This document shows, one piece after another, positions 15,453-23,856 of a stretch of DNA of 64,000 nt. A model generated the notes under the pieces. That model ran no database searches. It saw nothing but the letters and a program-made list of their open reading frames with translations, and was not told the origin of the DNA. How positions within the stretch are numbered: the stretch's first letter is position 1; every line of letters begins with the position of its first letter. The position numbers were made by a program, and so were the translations under genes. Source of the DNA: Halorarius halobius (lineage in GTDB: Archaea > Halobacteriota > Halobacteria > Halobacteriales > Haloarculaceae); assembly GCF_024298865.1 (NCBI RefSeq), contig NZ_CP101161.1:2935227-2999226 (forward strand), given 5' to 3'.

Positions 15453-17542
15453 AGCTTCTCGGGGTCGATGGTCAGTCGCACGTCTATCGCCTCGGCACCC
15501 TCCGGACGGGCGACGAGCGGGTTCACGTCCAGTTCCAGTATCGCGGGGAAGTCGGTCACGAGCTGTGAGAGCCGCTGGAGCGTCTCGACGACGGCGGCCT
15601 CGTCCACGGCTGGCCGCCCGCGTGCCCCGCGCAACAGCGGTGCCGCGTCGATGTCGTCGAGCATCGCCGCCGCCTCCGGCTCCGAGACGGGCGCGACCCT
15701 GACGGTCGTGTCCTCCAGCACCTCGACGAAGATGCCACCTAGACCGAACAGCAGGAGCGGTCCGAACTGCGGGTCCCGGTTCGCGCCCACGATGGTCTCG
15801 ACGGCGTCGTCGGTGTCGACCATCGCCTGCACCTGCACGCCGAGCAGGGTGGCGTCGGGCTGGTAGTTCCGGGCCCGGGTGACGAGGTCCTCGTAGGCAT
15901 CGCCCGCCTCCCCGGCGGGAACGCCCACCTTCACGCCGCCGATGTCCGACTTGTGGAGGATGTCGGGGGAGACCACCTTCATCGCCACCTCCTCGCCGAT
16001 GTCGTGTGCGGCCCGGACGGCGTCCTCCCGGCCGGTGACGATTTCGCTGTCCGGTGTGGGGATTCCGTAAGCGTCGAGCAGGCCCATCGCCTCCACGCCG
16101 AGACGGGTCTGGCCGCGGGCGGCCGCCCGCTCCAGCATCTCGCGGGCCGGCTCCCGGTCGACGTCGAACTCCGTGGGTGGTTCGTACTCCCGGCTCCGTA
16201 TCTCCCGGTAGCGCCGGAGTCCGTCGAGTGCACCCACGGCCCGCGATGGGTCGAAGTAGTTGGGAATGCCGGCCGCCGCGAGGGTCCGTGCAGGCCCGCG
16301 GGTCGCCTCGCCGCCCATCAGGACGGTCGCCATCGGGACGCCGCTCTCCTCGTGAGCCTCGACGATAGCGTCCGCGAGTTCTTCGTACGTGAGGACGGCG
16401 GTGGGACACGACAGCACGACCGCACAGCCGACGTTGGGGTCCGAGAGAACGATGTCGAGGGCGGCCCGGAACCGGTCGACGCGGGCGTCCCCGATGACGT
16501 CGACAGGGTTGTACACGTTCGCCATGTCCGGGAGCGCCTCCCCGAGCGCGGCGTGGGTTTCGCTCGTGAACGACGCCAGCGAGAGGCCGCTGTCGCCGAC
16601 CGCGTCGGTCGCCATCACCCCCGGGCCGCCGGCGTTCGTGACGATGGCGACGCCGTCGGTATCGGGCGGCGACTGCCCCGCGAGGATGCCACCGAAGTCG
16701 AACAGTTCCTCGACGGAGTCCGCACGGATGACGCCCGCCTGGTCGAGTCCCGCCTCGTAGGCGGCCTCGCTCCCGGCGATTGCGCCCGTGTGGGAGGCCG
16801 CGGCGTGCGCGCCCGCCTCGGTGCGCCCGGACTTCACCACGACGACGGGCGTCTCCTGTGTCACCTCGCGTGCGGTGTCGATGAACGAGGCGCCGTCCTC
16901 GATAGCCTCGAGGTAGCCGAGCACCACGTCGGTCTCCGGGTCGTCGCCCCACGCGCGGACGAAATCCGCCTCGTCCATCACTGCCTTGTTGCCCAGCGAG
17001 ACGACGTCGTTGAACCCGATATCGTGGTCGGCCGCCCAGTCGAGGACCGCGGTGATGAAGGCGCCGGACTGACTCATGAACGAGACGTTGCCTGGCTCGG
17101 CCATCCGCGGCCCGAACGTGGCGTTCAGGCCCTTCGGCGTCGAGACGACGCCGAGGGAGTTCGGTCCGACGAGGTTCATCTCGTACTCCGCGGCGACGGC
17201 CTCGAGTTCCCGCTCCCGGGCGACGCCCTCCGTGCCGGCTTCGCCGAACCCCGCGGTGATGACCACCGCGTCGCGCACGCCGGCCTCGCCGGCCTCTCGA
17301 ACCACCTGAACCGCGGCCTGTGGTGGAACGACCACCACGACGAGGTCGGCGTCTGCATCCCGAACCGAGTCGAGGCAGTCGAGGCCGAACACCGACTCCC
17401 GGTTGGGGTTGACGGGGACCACCTCCCCGTCGAACGTGTCGAGGAGGTTCCGGACCACCGCGCGGCCGACCGACCCCTCGCTCTCGGTCGCGCCGACCAC
17501 TGCCACCCGGTCGGGTGCGAACAGGCTCTCCAACGCCATCAC
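15449..17542 (-). CDS. acdA: Acetate-CoA ligase (ADP-forming), fused alpha and beta subunits
   Basis: The protein has 697 residues. It makes acetate and ATP from acetyl-CoA, ADP and phosphate, the archaeal energy-yielding step of sugar and pyruvate fermentation. The order is CoA-binding domain (VAVVGATESEGSVGRAV), succinyl-CoA-synthetase-like flavodoxin domain with the phosphohistidine H251 (SHTGAIAGSEAAY), then an ATP-grasp beta domain from about residue 470 (GVKVGV, GLGGIFVEV). The first two codons are both ATG. It overlaps the downstream phosphotransacetylase-like gene by 4 bases. Confidence 0.95.
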   Translation of the reverse strand: MMALESLFAPDRVAVVGATESEGSVGRAVVRNLLDTFDGEVVPVNPNRESVFGLDCLDSVRDADADLVVVVVPPQAAVQVVREAGEAGVRDAVVITAGFGEAGTEGVARERELEAVAAEYEMNLVGPNSLGVVSTPKGLNATFGPRMAEPGNVSFMSQSGAFITAVLDWAADHDIGFNDVVSLGNKAVMDEADFVRAWGDDPETDVVLGYLEAIEDGASFIDTAREVTQETPVVVVKSGRTEAGAHAAASHTGAIAGSEAAYEAGLDQAGVIRADSVEELFDFGGILAGQSPPDTDGVAIVTNAGGPGVMATDAVGDSGLSLASFTSETHAALGEALPDMANVYNPVDVIGDARVDRFRAALDIVLSDPNVGCAVVLSCPTAVLTYEELADAIVEAHEESGVPMATVLMGGEATRGPARTLAAAGIPNYFDPSRAVGALDGLRRYREIRSREYEPPTEFDVDREPAREMLERAAARGQTRLGVEAMGLLDAYGIPTPDSEIVTGREDAVRAAHDIGEEVAMKVVSPDILHKSDIGGVKVGVPAGEAGDAYEDLVTRARNYQPDATLLGVQVQAMVDTDDAVETIVGANRDPQFGPLLLFGLGGIFVEVLEDTTVRVAPVSEPEAAAMLDDIDAAPLLRGARGRPAVDEAAVVETLQRLSQLVTDFPAILELDVNPLVARPEGAEAIDVRLTIDPEKL

Positions 17543-17593
17543 CGAACTGTCATCTCACACGGCGATAAACCTGGCGTGGTTCGACGTCGTCCC

Positions 17594-18073
17594 CTACGAG
17601 TCGGCCTGCTTCACGTCTGCCGGACGACCCCCCGACAGTTCGCGCAACCGTTCGGGTGCGATAGAGAACACCGCCTCGGGCGTGCCTGCGGCGGCCCACA
17701 CCTCGGCGAACGACAGCAGGGTCTCGTCGACCAGCACCGGCACGTCGCTGGCGTGACAGAACGGCGGAACGCCCCCGATTGACCAGCCGACGGTCTCCTT
17801 CACGTCCCCGGCGTCTGCCATCGACGCGCTCCCGGCGTCGAGCAGAGCGGCGACCTTCGCCGTGTCGACCCGGTTGGCTCCGCTGGTGACGACGACCGCG
17901 AGGCCGTCGTCCGTCTCGACGGCGATGCTAGAGGCTATCTGGGCGACGTCACAACCGATGGCCGCCGCCGCGTCGGCGGCTGTCTTCGTCCCTTCCGGGA
18001 ACTCCCGGACGTCCGGGTCGAACCCGTACCGCTCGCGGGATTCGACCGCGAACTCCTCGGCGCGTGGGTGCAT
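17594..18073 (-). CDS. YbaK/EbsC-family aminoacyl-tRNA deacylase
   Basis: The protein has 159 residues from the ATG at 18073. The frame is open 31 codons further upstream, but those residues are not family-like, and TTTTTCA stands about 30 bases before 18073. The family hydrolyses mischarged tRNA such as Cys- or Ala-tRNA-Pro. The visible signature includes EFPEGTKTAADAAAAIGC, the conserved lysine region with GANRVDTAK, and SIGGVPPF. It acts in the cytoplasm and lies alone. Confidence 0.9.
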   Translation of the reverse strand: MHPRAEEFAVESRERYGFDPDVREFPEGTKTAADAAAAIGCDVAQIASSIAVETDDGLAVVVTSGANRVDTAKVAALLDAGSASMADAGDVKETVGWSIGGVPPFCHASDVPVLVDETLLSFAEVWAAAGTPEAVFSIAPERLRELSGGRPADVKQADS

Positions 18074-18198
18074 GACGGGGTCGTCGCTCCCGTCCGTGAA
18101 AAACCCTGTCGAGGTGGCGAGAGCCGTACGGCGCGGTAACTCAAACAGTCGCTTGAACCCCCACAAGGGATTTTTCCATCTCGACCGACCCCCGTATC

Positions 18199-18723
18199 AT
18201 GAAGCGCCGAGCCCTCCTCGCAAGCGTCGGAGCCGCAACCACCGGTCTCCTCGCCGGCTGTACCGGGACCGCACCCGGGGACGGGTCCGACGGGTCCCCG
18301 TCCGCAACGCCGACCGACACGCCCACGTCGACACCGTGCTCGACTGAACTCACCTCGAAGGCGTTCGAGGTCCAGTCGGTCGAGTGTGGCACCGGCGAGA
18401 ACAGTGCCGACGCGTCCGTCGACCCGACCGGGGCCTCGACGGCTGACGGGACTACGTACACGGTTACCGTTACGGGGACCATCGACGGCTCCGACGCCTG
18501 CCATACGGCGCGGCTTCGACGGGTCGAACCCGTGCCTGACGACGACACCCTACGGGTAGTCGTCGAGTCGCACGTTCCGGAGTCCAAGGAGTCGTCGGTG
18601 TGTAGTCAGTGTATCGTCGACATCGACTACCGGGCGACGCTCGAGTTCTCGTGTGGCTACTACGGCGTCGTCGAAGTCGTCCACGACGGCGAGACGGTCG
18701 CCGAGGTCCCACTTCCCGAGTAG
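18199..18723 (+). CDS. Secreted lipoprotein with Tat signal
   Basis: The protein has 174 residues. It starts with a twin-arginine signal (MKRRALLASVGAATTGLLAG) and a lipobox whose cysteine is C21, so it is probably exported by Tat and lipid-anchored outside the cell. A Thr/Pro/Ser linker follows, then a beta-rich domain with several cysteines (C47, C62, CSQC) that may form disulfides. Function unknown. TTTTTCC stands about 30 bases upstream. Its stop abuts that of the convergent mazG-like gene. Confidence 0.88.
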   Translation: MKRRALLASVGAATTGLLAGCTGTAPGDGSDGSPSATPTDTPTSTPCSTELTSKAFEVQSVECGTGENSADASVDPTGASTADGTTYTVTVTGTIDGSDACHTARLRRVEPVPDDDTLRVVVESHVPESKESSVCSQCIVDIDYRATLEFSCGYYGVVEVVHDGETVAEVPLPE

Positions 18724-19029
18724 CTACGCGTCGCTACCGGCACTCCCCGTCGAATCGATGCGCGACTCGTACTTGTCGAGCGACTCCTCGAGTGCCGCGT
18801 CGGCGTCGATGTCGAGCGCGTCCGCGAGCGCCAGCACCGCGAACAACGTGTCCCCGACCTCGTCACGCTCGACAGCCAGCGCGTCGGGCTCGACACCGTA
18901 CTCCGTCGTGCGGTTGGCGTCGGCGGCCAGCTCTCCGACCTCGGCCGCGAGGTCCAGGAGTCGGTACGCCGGGTGACAGTCCAGTTCGTGGTCGGCGACG
19001 AACGTGGCGACGCGTTCCTGACGGTCCAT
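18724..19029 (-). CDS. MazG-like nucleotide pyrophosphohydrolase
   Basis: The protein has 101 residues from the ATG at 19029. The helical MazG fold shows its acidic metal site: LLDLAAEVGELAAD, then VERDEVGDTLFAVLALAD (EExxE-like and ExxD). Family members hydrolyse nucleoside triphosphates to monophosphates and pyrophosphate, cleaning the pool of abnormal nucleotides. The stretch upstream to 19323 has no gene I can support. Confidence 0.88.
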   Translation of the reverse strand: MDRQERVATFVADHELDCHPAYRLLDLAAEVGELAADANRTTEYGVEPDALAVERDEVGDTLFAVLALADALDIDADAALEESLDKYESRIDSTGSAGSDA

Positions 19030-19323
19030 ACGAGCGTGCGGTCGCCGGCAGGACAGGTGTCTTTCGGTCCCCGGGCCGGCCGTGGCGGTACCGCTGGACA
19101 CGCCAGTTGCCGGCTGTGACTATCGAACACCGTGGCTCGTACGGTCCGCCGTCACGACGGGCGAGCCACAGGGTTCCCCCGTGCCGGCGATGCCGGCCGT
19201 CCCGCCGCGACACAGCTCTCAGGGCACGCGCCCTGTGGCCGCGGCCCCCGATTTCAACCTTCGGGCCGGCGCACGTTGCCGCCACAGCCTCGTTTTTTGC
19301 CCGGCCCCACCGACGGGGGAACG

Positions 19324-19710
19324 ATGCCCGTCACCGAGCCGCTCGGGGCGCTCGACGACGACGTTATCGCGGCCGTGGCCGACGACGCCGGCGAGGACAC
19401 GGAGAGGTTGCGTGACGCGCTCGAACGCCACCAGGAGCACGCCCGGTCGCTCCCCGGCATCGAGGAACTCGTGTACGACTGGCGGCGTTCGCTCCCGTAC
19501 GACCCGCTCGTCCACCGCGAGCCGACGGCCTACTACCTGGTGTTCCAGCAGTCCGTCTGGACCGAGTTCGCCGACCAGCTGGGCCTCGACGAGCCCCTGT
19601 CGACGGCCGTGCAGTCGGTCCACGACCGGCAAACTCGTCGCGCGCTTGCACGCGCCGGAGTAGACGTGGCCGTGGTCGACGGCGGTGCGGCGATGGTGTT
19701 AGGCCGTTAG
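19324..19710 (+). CDS. Conserved-looking hypothetical protein
   Basis: The protein has 128 residues. I take the ATG at 19324, since upstream codons have poor halophile composition. It is acidic, mostly helical in the first half, then carries EELVYDWRRSLPYDPLVHR and a short strand VAVVDGGAAMVLGR at the C-terminus. No family, signal or membrane segment is recognised. The last four bases (TTAG) are shared with the stop of a convergent gene. Confidence 0.8.
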   Translation: MPVTEPLGALDDDVIAAVADDAGEDTERLRDALERHQEHARSLPGIEELVYDWRRSLPYDPLVHREPTAYYLVFQQSVWTEFADQLGLDEPLSTAVQSVHDRQTRRALARAGVDVAVVDGGAAMVLGR

Positions 19711-19883
19711 GCGGCGTCTCCCGACTCCCCTTCGGTGTCCCCCTCCAGGGCCGCGTCGATTTTCTCGGAGACGACGTAGTACGCCACGACCCCCGCGAGG
19801 ACGAACGCGGCCGCGCCCTTGACGCCGTACTTCCGGTAGCTCCACTTCACACCCTTCGTGAACAGACCCATCGCATCGGCCAT
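19707..19883 (-). CDS. 58-residue single-span membrane protein
   Basis: This gene is too short for usual cut-offs but reads well: ATG at 19883, an amphipathic basic start (FTKGVKWSYRKYG), one hydrophobic helix at about residues 22-39 (AAAFVLAGVVAYYVVS), and an acidic tail. Codon choice is typical of the genome. It shares the TTAG at 19707-19710 with the convergent gene. Function unknown. Confidence 0.75.
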   Translation of the reverse strand: MADAMGLFTKGVKWSYRKYGVKGAAAFVLAGVVAYYVVSEKIDAALEGDTEGESGDAA

Positions 19884-19952
19884 GTGAGGCCGAACTCCCG
19901 CGTCGGGGAAAAGTTCGGGGGGAGTTTAGGTGCCGTCACCCGAGACGCGGGT

Positions 19953-20741
19953 ATGGACGGAGACGCAGTCGTCGCCGCCTGTCAGATTCCGGTCGAGGAC
20001 CTCGACGTGGACGCGAATCTCGCGCGTATCGAGGAGCGACTCGCCGCGGTCGAGGCCGACGTGGCGCTGTTCCCGGAACTCGCGCTGACGGGGTTCGTCG
20101 CCGACGACCGCATCGAACGGGCCGCGGTCCGGACCGACGGCGCCGCGCTCGACCGGGTGCGGGACCTCGCGGGCGCACACGACACCTCGCTCGTGGTCGG
20201 CTACGCCGAAGCCGGTGGCGACGCCTACCACAACACCGTCGCGTACGTCGCCACCGACGGCGCGGTGACGACCTACCGGAAGCGACATCTCTGGGGGGGC
20301 GAAGCCGACGTGTTCGAGCCGGGTACCGAGTACGTAGTCGTCGATTCGCCCGCCGGCCCCGCTGGGCTCGTCACCTGTTACGACCTGAACTTCGTGACCG
20401 ACAGCGCGGCGTTTCTCGACCGCGGCGTGGACGCCCTCTATGTCGTGGGGGCGTGGCCCGCGACTCACGCGCAGAACTGGCGGCTACTCGTCCGGGCCCG
20501 GGCGCTCGACGGCGTCCGCTGGGCCGTCGCCTGCGGCCGGACCGGACGGCGAGACCTGCCGGACGCGGAGCCGACGACGTACGCCGGCCGGTCGCTCGTC
20601 GCCCGCCCGGACGGTGTGGTCGCGGGTGAACTTGCACACGCGCCCGACGACCTCGTCGTCACCCTCGACAACGCCGTGTTCCAGCGCCAGCGCGAACTGG
20701 TCGGCGTGCAGGTCGGGAACGGTGACGCGAACCGACAATAG
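19953..20741 (+). CDS. Carbon-nitrogen hydrolase (nitrilase superfamily)
   Basis: The protein has 262 residues from the ATG at 19953. The catalytic triad of the superfamily is complete: E42 (FPELALTG), K110 (YRKRHLW) and C142 (VTCYDLNF). Members hydrolyse amides or ureides such as omega-amides and N-carbamoyl compounds. The substrate cannot be told. The frame extends further upstream but only into non-conserved sequence. No amidase partner genes adjoin. Confidence 0.92.
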   Translation: MDGDAVVAACQIPVEDLDVDANLARIEERLAAVEADVALFPELALTGFVADDRIERAAVRTDGAALDRVRDLAGAHDTSLVVGYAEAGGDAYHNTVAYVATDGAVTTYRKRHLWGGEADVFEPGTEYVVVDSPAGPAGLVTCYDLNFVTDSAAFLDRGVDALYVVGAWPATHAQNWRLLVRARALDGVRWAVACGRTGRRDLPDAEPTTYAGRSLVARPDGVVAGELAHAPDDLVVTLDNAVFQRQRELVGVQVGNGDANRQ

Positions 20742-20788
20742 CAAATATGATTTAGTATTTCGTAAAATTCTGTTTTCTACAAGCAATC

Positions 20789-20794
20789 TTTATG
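20789..20794 (+). promoter_or_regulatory. TATA-like box of dpsA
   Basis: TTTATG stands 28-33 bases before the dpsA ATG in an AT-rich stretch. No TTAGG-N4-CCTAA iron box is visible in this promoter, so control differs from the iron-boxed genes nearby. Confidence 0.5.
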
Positions 20795-20821
20795 TGGGTG
20801 GCGGGGGTAACTACGTGTGTA

Positions 20822-21367
20822 ATGAGCACCCAGAAGCACGTCCGCCAGCAGGCGGATACGGTCGAGGAGAACGCGCTCCGACTGGACGAGAGCAAAGCCG
20901 AGCAGATAATCGACGCGCTGAACACCGACCTCGCGGCGACGTACGTCGCCTACCACCAGGTCAAGAAACACCACTGGAACGTCGAGGGCGCGGAGTTCCG
21001 CGACCTCCACGTCTATCTCGGCGAGGTCGCCGCGGACCTCGAGGAGGGTGCCGACGAGATTGCCGAGCGGGCCCAGGCGCTCGGCGGCGTCCCCCTCTCG
21101 GGCGGCGCGACCTACGAGGAGCACGCGCCGGTCGAACCCGAGGGCCAAGACGTGTACGACGTCCGGACCTCGCTCCACAACGACATGGAGATGTTCGGCG
21201 ACATCATCGAGAGTCTCCGCGACCACATCGGACTCGCGGAGGACCTCGGCGACTACACCACCAGCGAGATGCTCCGGCGCAACGTCGAGACCATCGAGGA
21301 ACACGCCCACCACTTCGAGCACTACCTCGAGGACGACACGCTGGTCGTCGAGACCGCACAGGAGTAA
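20822..21367 (+). CDS. dpsA: DNA-protecting ferritin-like protein DpsA
   Basis: The protein has 181 residues, very close in length to Halobacterium DpsA. Dps dodecamers oxidise Fe2+ with peroxide and store Fe3+, protecting DNA. The inter-subunit ferroxidase ligands are visible: H51 (KKHHWNVEG), H63 (RDLHVYLGE) and the DxxE at D78 (GADEIAER). I start at the ATG at 20822. It sits just left of the iron-boxed genes and converges on an iron-boxed 52-residue gene. Confidence 0.96.
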   Translation: MSTQKHVRQQADTVEENALRLDESKAEQIIDALNTDLAATYVAYHQVKKHHWNVEGAEFRDLHVYLGEVAADLEEGADEIAERAQALGGVPLSGGATYEEHAPVEPEGQDVYDVRTSLHNDMEMFGDIIESLRDHIGLAEDLGDYTTSEMLRRNVETIEEHAHHFEHYLEDDTLVVETAQE

Positions 21368-21412
21368 CCGGCCGGAGTCGTCGACTCCCCGACCCTGTCG
21401 CTTTTCGTTTCG

Positions 21413-21571
21413 TTACCGCTCGCAGACGACCGTGTAGTCGGTCGAGAGCCACGCCTCGCTGTTGCCGGGCTCCGTGAACACCGTCCTATCGGGTGATGTC
21501 GAGTGGACCGCGAGGTCGACCGGCGGCTCGGTCGTCTCCTCCTCGTCGCCGGCGCGCTCCGGAACTGCCAT
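21413..21571 (-). CDS. 52-residue iron-boxed microprotein
   Basis: The ATG is at 21571. The product is acidic (AGDEEETTEPPVDL), with a small conserved-looking end, NSEAWLSTDYTVVCER. It vaguely recalls the haloarchaeal DUF7331 family, though this is uncertain. A perfect TTAGG-N4-CCTAA operator lies 9-22 bases before the start, over the place where the TATA box and transcription start should be. It is probably repressed when iron is plentiful. It converges with dpsA. Function unknown. Confidence 0.7.
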   Translation of the reverse strand: MAVPERAGDEEETTEPPVDLAVHSTSPDRTVFTEPGNSEAWLSTDYTVVCER

Positions 21572-21579
21572 CACACCGA

Positions 21580-21593
21580 TTAGGCGTGCCTAA
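21580..21593. promoter_or_regulatory. Iron box 1 (TTAGG-N4-CCTAA)
   Basis: TTAGGCGTGCCTAA, with 6-base inverted arms around GT. The half-sites match DtxR/IdeR-type operators. It covers the core promoter of the 52-residue gene. Confidence 0.75.
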
Positions 21594-21622
21594 AAGAAAA
21601 AGGGTTTCGGTCGGCCTAGAAG

Positions 21623-22291
21623 CTACAGGTCGAGCCAGTCGGTCGTAATCCCCGCTTCGTTGAGATGCCAGCGCTGTTGGACCGCCCCGCCCTGCGACCG
21701 CACTTCGACGACGGCGTCGAACAGCGGCCGGAGCGTCCGGACCGTCACCGAGTCGAACGCCAGCGGAAGATGGTAGTGACCCATCCCGCGGACCGCCCGA
21801 ACGTCACCGGTCATCGCGTGGAGGAGGCGGAACACCTCGCGGTCGTCGTGCTCTTCGACGAGGGGGCGGAGCGAGTCGAAACAGAGGCGGAGTTCCGAGG
21901 GCGACAGCTCCGAGTCGGGCACCGAGTCGATGGCCTCCGCCACCGACTGTCCCAGCGTGGCGAGGTCCTCGACGCGGCGGACGCTCCCGCCGGCCGAGGG
22001 GCCAGCGCTCTCGGCAGGCGTGGCCGCGGCCGCGCCCCGCGTGCTGGTCGCGTACTCCACGATGGGGTCGTCGGAGCCCCGTGCCGCGTGACCGGAACTT
22101 CCGTCGGTCGCGACGAACACGCGGGTCCGCTCGGCGTCAGCGTCCCCGAGGAGCCGGTGGCACGCGGCGGTGTGGGCCCGGTCGTTCGCCGCGCCGACTA
22201 CAAGCAGGTTGCTTCCGCGGCGTTTCAGTGACGCTAACGCCTGTGTGAACGCCGCTGTTTCGGTCCGTTCCGGCCCCGACTCCGTCACCAT
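21623..22291 (-). CDS. Haloarchaeal regulator-like protein (DUF7504-like)
   Basis: The protein has 222 residues from the ATG at 22291, which has TTATAA (22317-22322) 26-31 bases upstream. The N-terminus (LKRRGSNLLVVGAAND) resembles a degenerate P-loop or RecA-like strand-loop, lacking the GKT lysine. The centre has a Ser/Ala-rich linker, and the C-terminus (LRLCFDSLRPLVEEHDDREVFRLL) resembles the KaiC-like DUF7504 group of haloarchaea. A signalling role is likely from family memory only. The frame is open further upstream into unrelated shadow sequence. Confidence 0.72.
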   Translation of the reverse strand: MVTESGPERTETAAFTQALASLKRRGSNLLVVGAANDRAHTAACHRLLGDADAERTRVFVATDGSSGHAARGSDDPIVEYATSTRGAAAATPAESAGPSAGGSVRRVEDLATLGQSVAEAIDSVPDSELSPSELRLCFDSLRPLVEEHDDREVFRLLHAMTGDVRAVRGMGHYHLPLAFDSVTVRTLRPLFDAVVEVRSQGGAVQQRWHLNEAGITTDWLDL

Positions 22292-22420
22292 TCTTTCAAA
22301 AGAAGGGATGCATGTATTATAAGTGTTTTCCCACGATTCCCGCTCGAAACGAACCGTGACCGCCGCTGAAACGAACTCCACCCGCGAGTGGTTTTTCACC
22401 TTCCCCAGCCTACCCCCGCC

Positions 22421-22993
22421 ATGAGCGACCGCGAGGACCTGGCTCCGGTGGTCGAGGAACTGGCCGAGAGCCTCGAACGTTTGCAGGAGGAACTCGACGA
22501 GGAGCGGCCGAGGCGGTTCCGTGACCTGCTCCGGTTCACCGAGCAGTACACCATCCCAGCGGTGATAGGAGTCCTCGAGGCGAACATCCGGCTTCTGAAG
22601 CTGACGGCCGGCGCCATCAGGCTCAGCGACGGCCGACTCGGCGACGAGACACGGCGAAGTGACGCCGCGGTCGAGACGCTCGACCGTGCGCTCGAGGACC
22701 TGAGCGGCGCACTCCGTGGCGACCCGACGGACCCCGAAGCACGGCGCATCCTGGCCGAGGCGCGAGACCTCCGGGCGGAACTGCGCGGTCGCCTCGACGA
22801 CGCGACCGCCTCCCGAACCGACACGCGGACCGACGACGGGGATGCCGACGACCCCCACCGGGTGCCGGTCCGTTCGGAATCGGCCGACGACTCAATCGAG
22901 ACATCGGACCCGGAGACGCCGGACGTGGACGTCGACGCGGAACTGGAGTCCATCAAGCGGGAACTCGACGGCGACGACGCGGGCGAAAACTGA
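22421..22993 (+). CDS. Coiled-coil hypothetical protein
   Basis: The protein has 190 residues from the ATG at 22421. Residues 1-45 form a charged helix (LAPVVEELAESLERLQEELD). A more hydrophobic segment follows (YTIPAVIGVLEANIRLLKLTAGAIRL, split by a few polar residues) that may be membrane-associated, then another helix and a long acidic disordered tail. No family is certain. TTTTTCACC lies about 30 bases upstream. Confidence 0.78.
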   Translation: MSDREDLAPVVEELAESLERLQEELDEERPRRFRDLLRFTEQYTIPAVIGVLEANIRLLKLTAGAIRLSDGRLGDETRRSDAAVETLDRALEDLSGALRGDPTDPEARRILAEARDLRAELRGRLDDATASRTDTRTDDGDADDPHRVPVRSESADDSIETSDPETPDVDVDAELESIKRELDGDDAGEN

Positions 22994-23038
22994 CACCGCC
23001 GGGGACGTTTATTACGCTGGCCTTGCATTGCCGGCACG

Positions 23039-23479
23039 ATGACTCAGTCCGGGTGCCGTTACGAACTCTTCCTGCGGGAGGATGTCCCCGCTCACGCCGC
23101 TCGCCATCAGCACGCCCTCCGGGAACGGCTCGAAGGGGTCGCGGACCGCGTCTCGGTCACCGACTGGCCGAAACGGGTCCGCCGCTGGAGCGACGGCGAC
23201 GTGCTCGACACCTACGAGGAGTTCGCGGCCTGGGCCGAGGACGCCGGGGCCGACCTCTCGCCGTATTTCGGCTCCCGTGGCGCCTACTCGTTCGAGGACG
23301 GCCGCCAGTTCGACGCGCTCGTGCTCCCCGTCTGCTGTCTGGCCGTCTACGAGGGCGGGAGCCTCGATGCGGTGTACCCCCACACCGCCGACGGCACGAA
23401 CTGCTCCGTCGAGGACGCGCTCGAGGGCATCCAGCGGGAGGAGAGCGCCGACCCGCAGACCGACGCCGAAGCGGCCTAG
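23039..23479 (+). CDS. Conserved haloarchaeal hypothetical protein
   Basis: The protein has 146 residues. It opens with a strand-rich segment (CRYELFLREDVP), then a helical region around VSVTDWPKRVRRWSDGDVLD, and ends with LVLPVCCLAVYEGGSLDAVYPH, a motif I recall from a widespread but uncharacterised haloarchaeal family. TTTATTAC lies about 30 bases before the ATG. Its final CTAG is shared with the stop codon of the convergent DUF35 gene. Confidence 0.78.
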   Translation: MTQSGCRYELFLREDVPAHAARHQHALRERLEGVADRVSVTDWPKRVRRWSDGDVLDTYEEFAAWAEDAGADLSPYFGSRGAYSFEDGRQFDALVLPVCCLAVYEGGSLDAVYPHTADGTNCSVEDALEGIQREESADPQTDAEAA

Positions 23480-23856
23480 CTCGGGTCGAACCGGTAGCCG
23501 TCCCAGTCCTGACTCTCCGGCTCCCGGATGCCCGCGTCGGGGTCGCGCAACTGCTCGACGTGCGTCGGCCGCACCTCGTCGCCGATGGCGACGTCGTCGT
23601 CCGTCAACTGGACGAGCGCGCGAACGGCGTCGCCGCCCCGCTCCCCGGAGAGGTCGAACTCGACGATAGCGAGGTGGTTCGGTTCCCGGACCCCGGGTGG
23701 CGTCGAGTGGGATGTCGTCCACGTCACCACCGTCGCCGTCCGCCCGGAGAGGTCGACCGTCTCGACCTGGTCGGCACCACACTCCGGACAGAGCCGGTGT
23801 CCGGGATACGTCCAGTGGCCGTCCGCACACCGGTGAGCGACGAACGCGTCACGCAT
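23476..23856 (-). CDS. Zn-ribbon OB-fold protein (DUF35 family)
   Basis: The protein has 126 residues: a rubredoxin-like zinc ribbon (C10 and H8 region, then CPEC at 23-26) followed by an OB fold (TATVVTWTTSHSTPPG, HLAIVEFDLSG). DUF35 proteins bind CoA thioesters and pass intermediates to a partner thiolase. The thiolase gene lies directly upstream and overlaps it by 8 bases, so the two act together. Confidence 0.92.
   Translation of the reverse strand: MRDAFVAHRCADGHWTYPGHRLCPECGADQVETVDLSGRTATVVTWTTSHSTPPGVREPNHLAIVEFDLSGERGGDAVRALVQLTDDDVAIGDEVRPTHVEQLRDPDAGIREPESQDWDGYRFDPS

Noticed and set aside
14385-16952. One very long open frame of 855 codons on the minus strand.
   Set aside because: Only the last 355 codons are a real protein. 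The earlier part is an Arg-rich shadow of acdA, and the true start at 15452 overlaps the acdA stop.
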